Notes under the pieces: model-generated
Database searches by the model: none
Seen by the model: only the letters and a program-made list of their open reading frames with translations
What the model was told of the DNA's origin: nothing
Shown: one piece after another, positions 6,072-7,479 of the stretch
Numbering within the stretch: the stretch's first letter is position 1
How the letters are laid out: each line of letters starts with the position of its first letter
Translations under genes and position numbers: made by a program
Assembly: GCA_902496345.1 (NCBI GenBank)
Contig: CABVAP010000114.1
Coordinates: 1 to 7,479 of the forward strand
Direction: 5' to 3'
Source of the DNA: an uncultured Eubacteriales bacterium
GTDB taxonomy: Bacteria; Bacillota; Clostridia; Lachnospirales; CAG-274
DNA: 7,479 bases

Positions 6072-7344
6072 TTCTTTCCGCAATCTCTTCAACTTTGCGA
6101 TAAACTTCGTTTTCGTCGATGTTTAAAAGTTTCTTGTTTTCCATTACAATGTCACCACCAATTATAACAGTGTCAACTTCTGAACCGTTAGCAGAATAAG
6201 AAAGAGATGACATAACATTGTTTTTAGGTCGCATTTGAGGGCAATTCAAATCAAGTATTGCAAGGTCGGCATTTTTACCAACTTCAATCTTTCCGGAATT
6301 TATGTTGAGTGCTTTTGCTCCGTTCATAGTGGCAGCTTTATATACATCAAATGCTGTTACAGATTGAGCATTTTCGGCTGTTCCTTTGTGAATAAGTGCT
6401 GTATGGTTCATATCTGAAAATAAATTAAGACTGTTATTACTTGCTGCACTGTCTGTACCCATACATATATTAATGCCGTTATCTAACATCTTTTGAACAG
6501 GTGCAAAACCGTTTCCAAGTTTCATATTACTCATAGGGTTTAAAGCAACATTGACTTTTTTATCTCTTAATATCTCAAAGTCACAGTCTTCAAGGTGTAC
6601 ACAATGTGCTGCAACAGTGTTTACATCAAAAAATCCAAGGCTATCGAGATATTGAACAGGTGTCATATTATATTTTTTCTTTGCTTCAGAAACTTCGTAT
6701 CTTGTTTCAGACAAATGAGTGTGGAGGGAAACGTTGTATTCTTTAGCTTTTTCGATAGTTTGGTTGATGTAATCTGTTCCACAAGTGTAAATTGCGTGTG
6801 GTGCAAACATAAATGAAAGTTTATCGTTACCTTTCCATTGTTCCATTTCTTCAATTGCTTCGTTTATTCTTCTTATTGAACCTTCTTCACTTCTGTTATA
6901 ACCTGAAAGACCTCTGGAAATAACAGCTCTCATACCAGAGTTTACAGCAGCTTTTGCTGTCTGATTCTTAAACATATGCATATCAAGGAAACAAGTCGTC
7001 CCTGTTTTAATCATCTCAACACAAGCAAGCATAGCACCCCAATAAGCGTCTTCATCTGTAAGCATATCTTCTCTAGGCATAATGTTTTTAAAAAGCCAAT
7101 CATCAAAAGCAAGGTCATCGGCGATATTTCTAAAAACAGACATATACGTATGTGTGTGGCAATTTATAAGTCCGGGTATAACGAGCTTGTCCGTTCCGTC
7201 AATGACTTTGTCAGCTTTAAAGTCGCTGTCAATATCACCAATGCCGGCAATAATTCCGTCTTTAATGAATATATCTGTTTCTTTTGTTTCGTAACTTTTT
7301 TCGTCGTTTACAATAGCCAAAATGTTTTTAAGCTGGATATTCAT
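6064..7344 (-). CDS. mtaD: MTA/SAH deaminase-family amidohydrolase, copy 2
   Basis: Cytosolic metal-dependent deaminase of 426 aa, predicted to convert S-adenosylhomocysteine (and possibly methylthioadenosine) to the S-inosyl product plus ammonia. Metal site H63-T-H65, H210 and D298; catalytic E213 and H247; substrate-side E92 and H183. Unlike copy 1 it keeps the family motif S-R144-G145, equivalent to R136 of Thermotoga TM0936, and has R158/R159 near where TM0936 has R148; these arginines are thought to hold the homocysteine carboxylate. This copy is therefore the better candidate for true SAH deamination. The frame stays open back to an ATG at 7389, but the start at 7344 is preferred. It has GGAGG 9 nt upstream, gives a protein colinear with copy 1 from the first residue, and the upstream ATG would lie within the promoter. 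First gene of the presumed operon; 350 nt separate its stop from copy 1. Confidence 0.92.
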   Translation of the reverse strand: MNIQLKNILAIVNDEKSYETKETDIFIKDGIIAGIGDIDSDFKADKVIDGTDKLVIPGLINCHTHTYMSVFRNIADDLAFDDWLFKNIMPREDMLTDEDAYWGAMLACVEMIKTGTTCFLDMHMFKNQTAKAAVNSGMRAVISRGLSGYNRSEEGSIRRINEAIEEMEQWKGNDKLSFMFAPHAIYTCGTDYINQTIEKAKEYNVSLHTHLSETRYEVSEAKKKYNMTPVQYLDSLGFFDVNTVAAHCVHLEDCDFEILRDKKVNVALNPMSNMKLGNGFAPVQKMLDNGINICMGTDSAASNNSLNLFSDMNHTALIHKGTAENAQSVTAFDVYKAATMNGAKALNINSGKIEVGKNADLAILDLNCPQMRPKNNVMSSLSYSANGSEVDTVIIGGDIVMENKKLLNIDENEVYRKVEEIAERIK

Positions 7345-7353
7345 ATATTTAAA

Positions 7354-7358
7354 CCTCC
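7354..7358 (-). promoter_or_regulatory. Ribosome-binding site that fixes the start of deaminase copy 2
   Basis: GGAGG on the minus strand sits 9 nt before the ATG at 7342-7344. It selects that start over the in-frame ATG 15 codons upstream (7387-7389), which lies inside the promoter spacer and would not be on the predicted mRNA. Confidence 0.8.
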
Positions 7359-7377
7359 GTATTAAATCATAACCAGA

Positions 7378-7406
7378 ATTATAGCACATATTTCAAAAAA
7401 ATTCAA
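7378..7406 (-). promoter_or_regulatory. Promoter of the deaminase-deaminase-hydrolase operon
   Basis: On the minus strand the sequence reads TTGAAT (7401-7406), a 17-bp spacer, then TATAAT (7378-7383). A TG dinucleotide one base before the -10 (7384-7386 reads TGC) makes an extended -10. Transcription should start near 7371, leaving a ~26-nt leader. That is too short for a SAH or SAM riboswitch, so control, if any, must act at the promoter or further down the transcript. I see no comparably good promoter before copy 1 or the hydrolase gene. Confidence 0.75.
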
Positions 7407-7479
7407 TATAAATAAATTTTTTGGCACGGAAATCAATTTTCATATACAACTTTTAATAAATTTGTACAGCTTATTAAAC

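Noticed and set aside
7345..7371. SAH or SAM riboswitch controlling the operon
   Set aside because: The predicted leader is about 26 nt and shows no conserved riboswitch core or terminator pair; it is too short for any known SAH/SAM class.
7345..7389. Fifteen-residue N-terminal extension of deaminase copy 2
   Set aside because: The ATG at 7389 lies upstream of the -10 box, has no ribosome site, and has no counterpart in copy 1.

Overview
The window is about two thirds A+T, with strong Shine-Dalgarno sites, short intergenic gaps and a dockerin-bearing secreted pectate lyase. This points to an anaerobic, plant-polysaccharide-degrading Clostridia-type Bacillota, such as a gut or rumen organism. 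That is inference; I cannot name a species.

Layout. Positions 1-53 hold the 5' part of a tRNA-Ser(GCU) on the minus strand, cut by the window edge, with its own promoter. An A+T-rich spacer (54-350) carries a near-consensus sigma-70-type promoter for a plus-strand gene (351-2957). That gene encodes a secreted, multimodular family 1 pectate lyase: signal peptide, N-terminal beta domain, PL1 beta-helix, two related beta-sandwich modules split by an acidic/Thr linker, and a C-terminal dockerin-like domain. A strong hairpin terminator and a second A+T-rich hairpin separate it from a convergent minus-strand gene set.

The minus-strand set reads, in transcription order, amidohydrolase copy 2 (6064-7344), a ~300-bp hairpin-dense intergenic element (5756-6056), amidohydrolase copy 1 (4433-5713), and a short, archaeal/Thermotoga-type S-adenosylhomocysteine hydrolase homologue (3139-4386). 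One good promoter (7378-7406) precedes the set. Both amidohydrolases are MTA/SAH deaminase-family proteins of exactly 426 aa and are clearly tandem duplicates.

How the genes may work together. SAH deaminases convert S-adenosylhomocysteine to S-inosylhomocysteine (SIH). The neighbouring hydrolase carries H-L-E-A-K-T where the human enzyme has H-M-T-V-E-T, so the residue that reads the adenine amino group has become lysine. Together with the gene order this suggests a deaminate-then-hydrolyse SAH recycling route (SAH to SIH to inosine plus homocysteine), as described for Methanocaldococcus, rather than ordinary AhcY chemistry. The two deaminases differ mainly in a loop holding presumed carboxylate-binding arginines, so one copy may have a different substrate. 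The other item of interest is the hairpin-dense element, which has imperfect terminal inverted repeats, no credible coding capacity, and lies inside the presumed operon.
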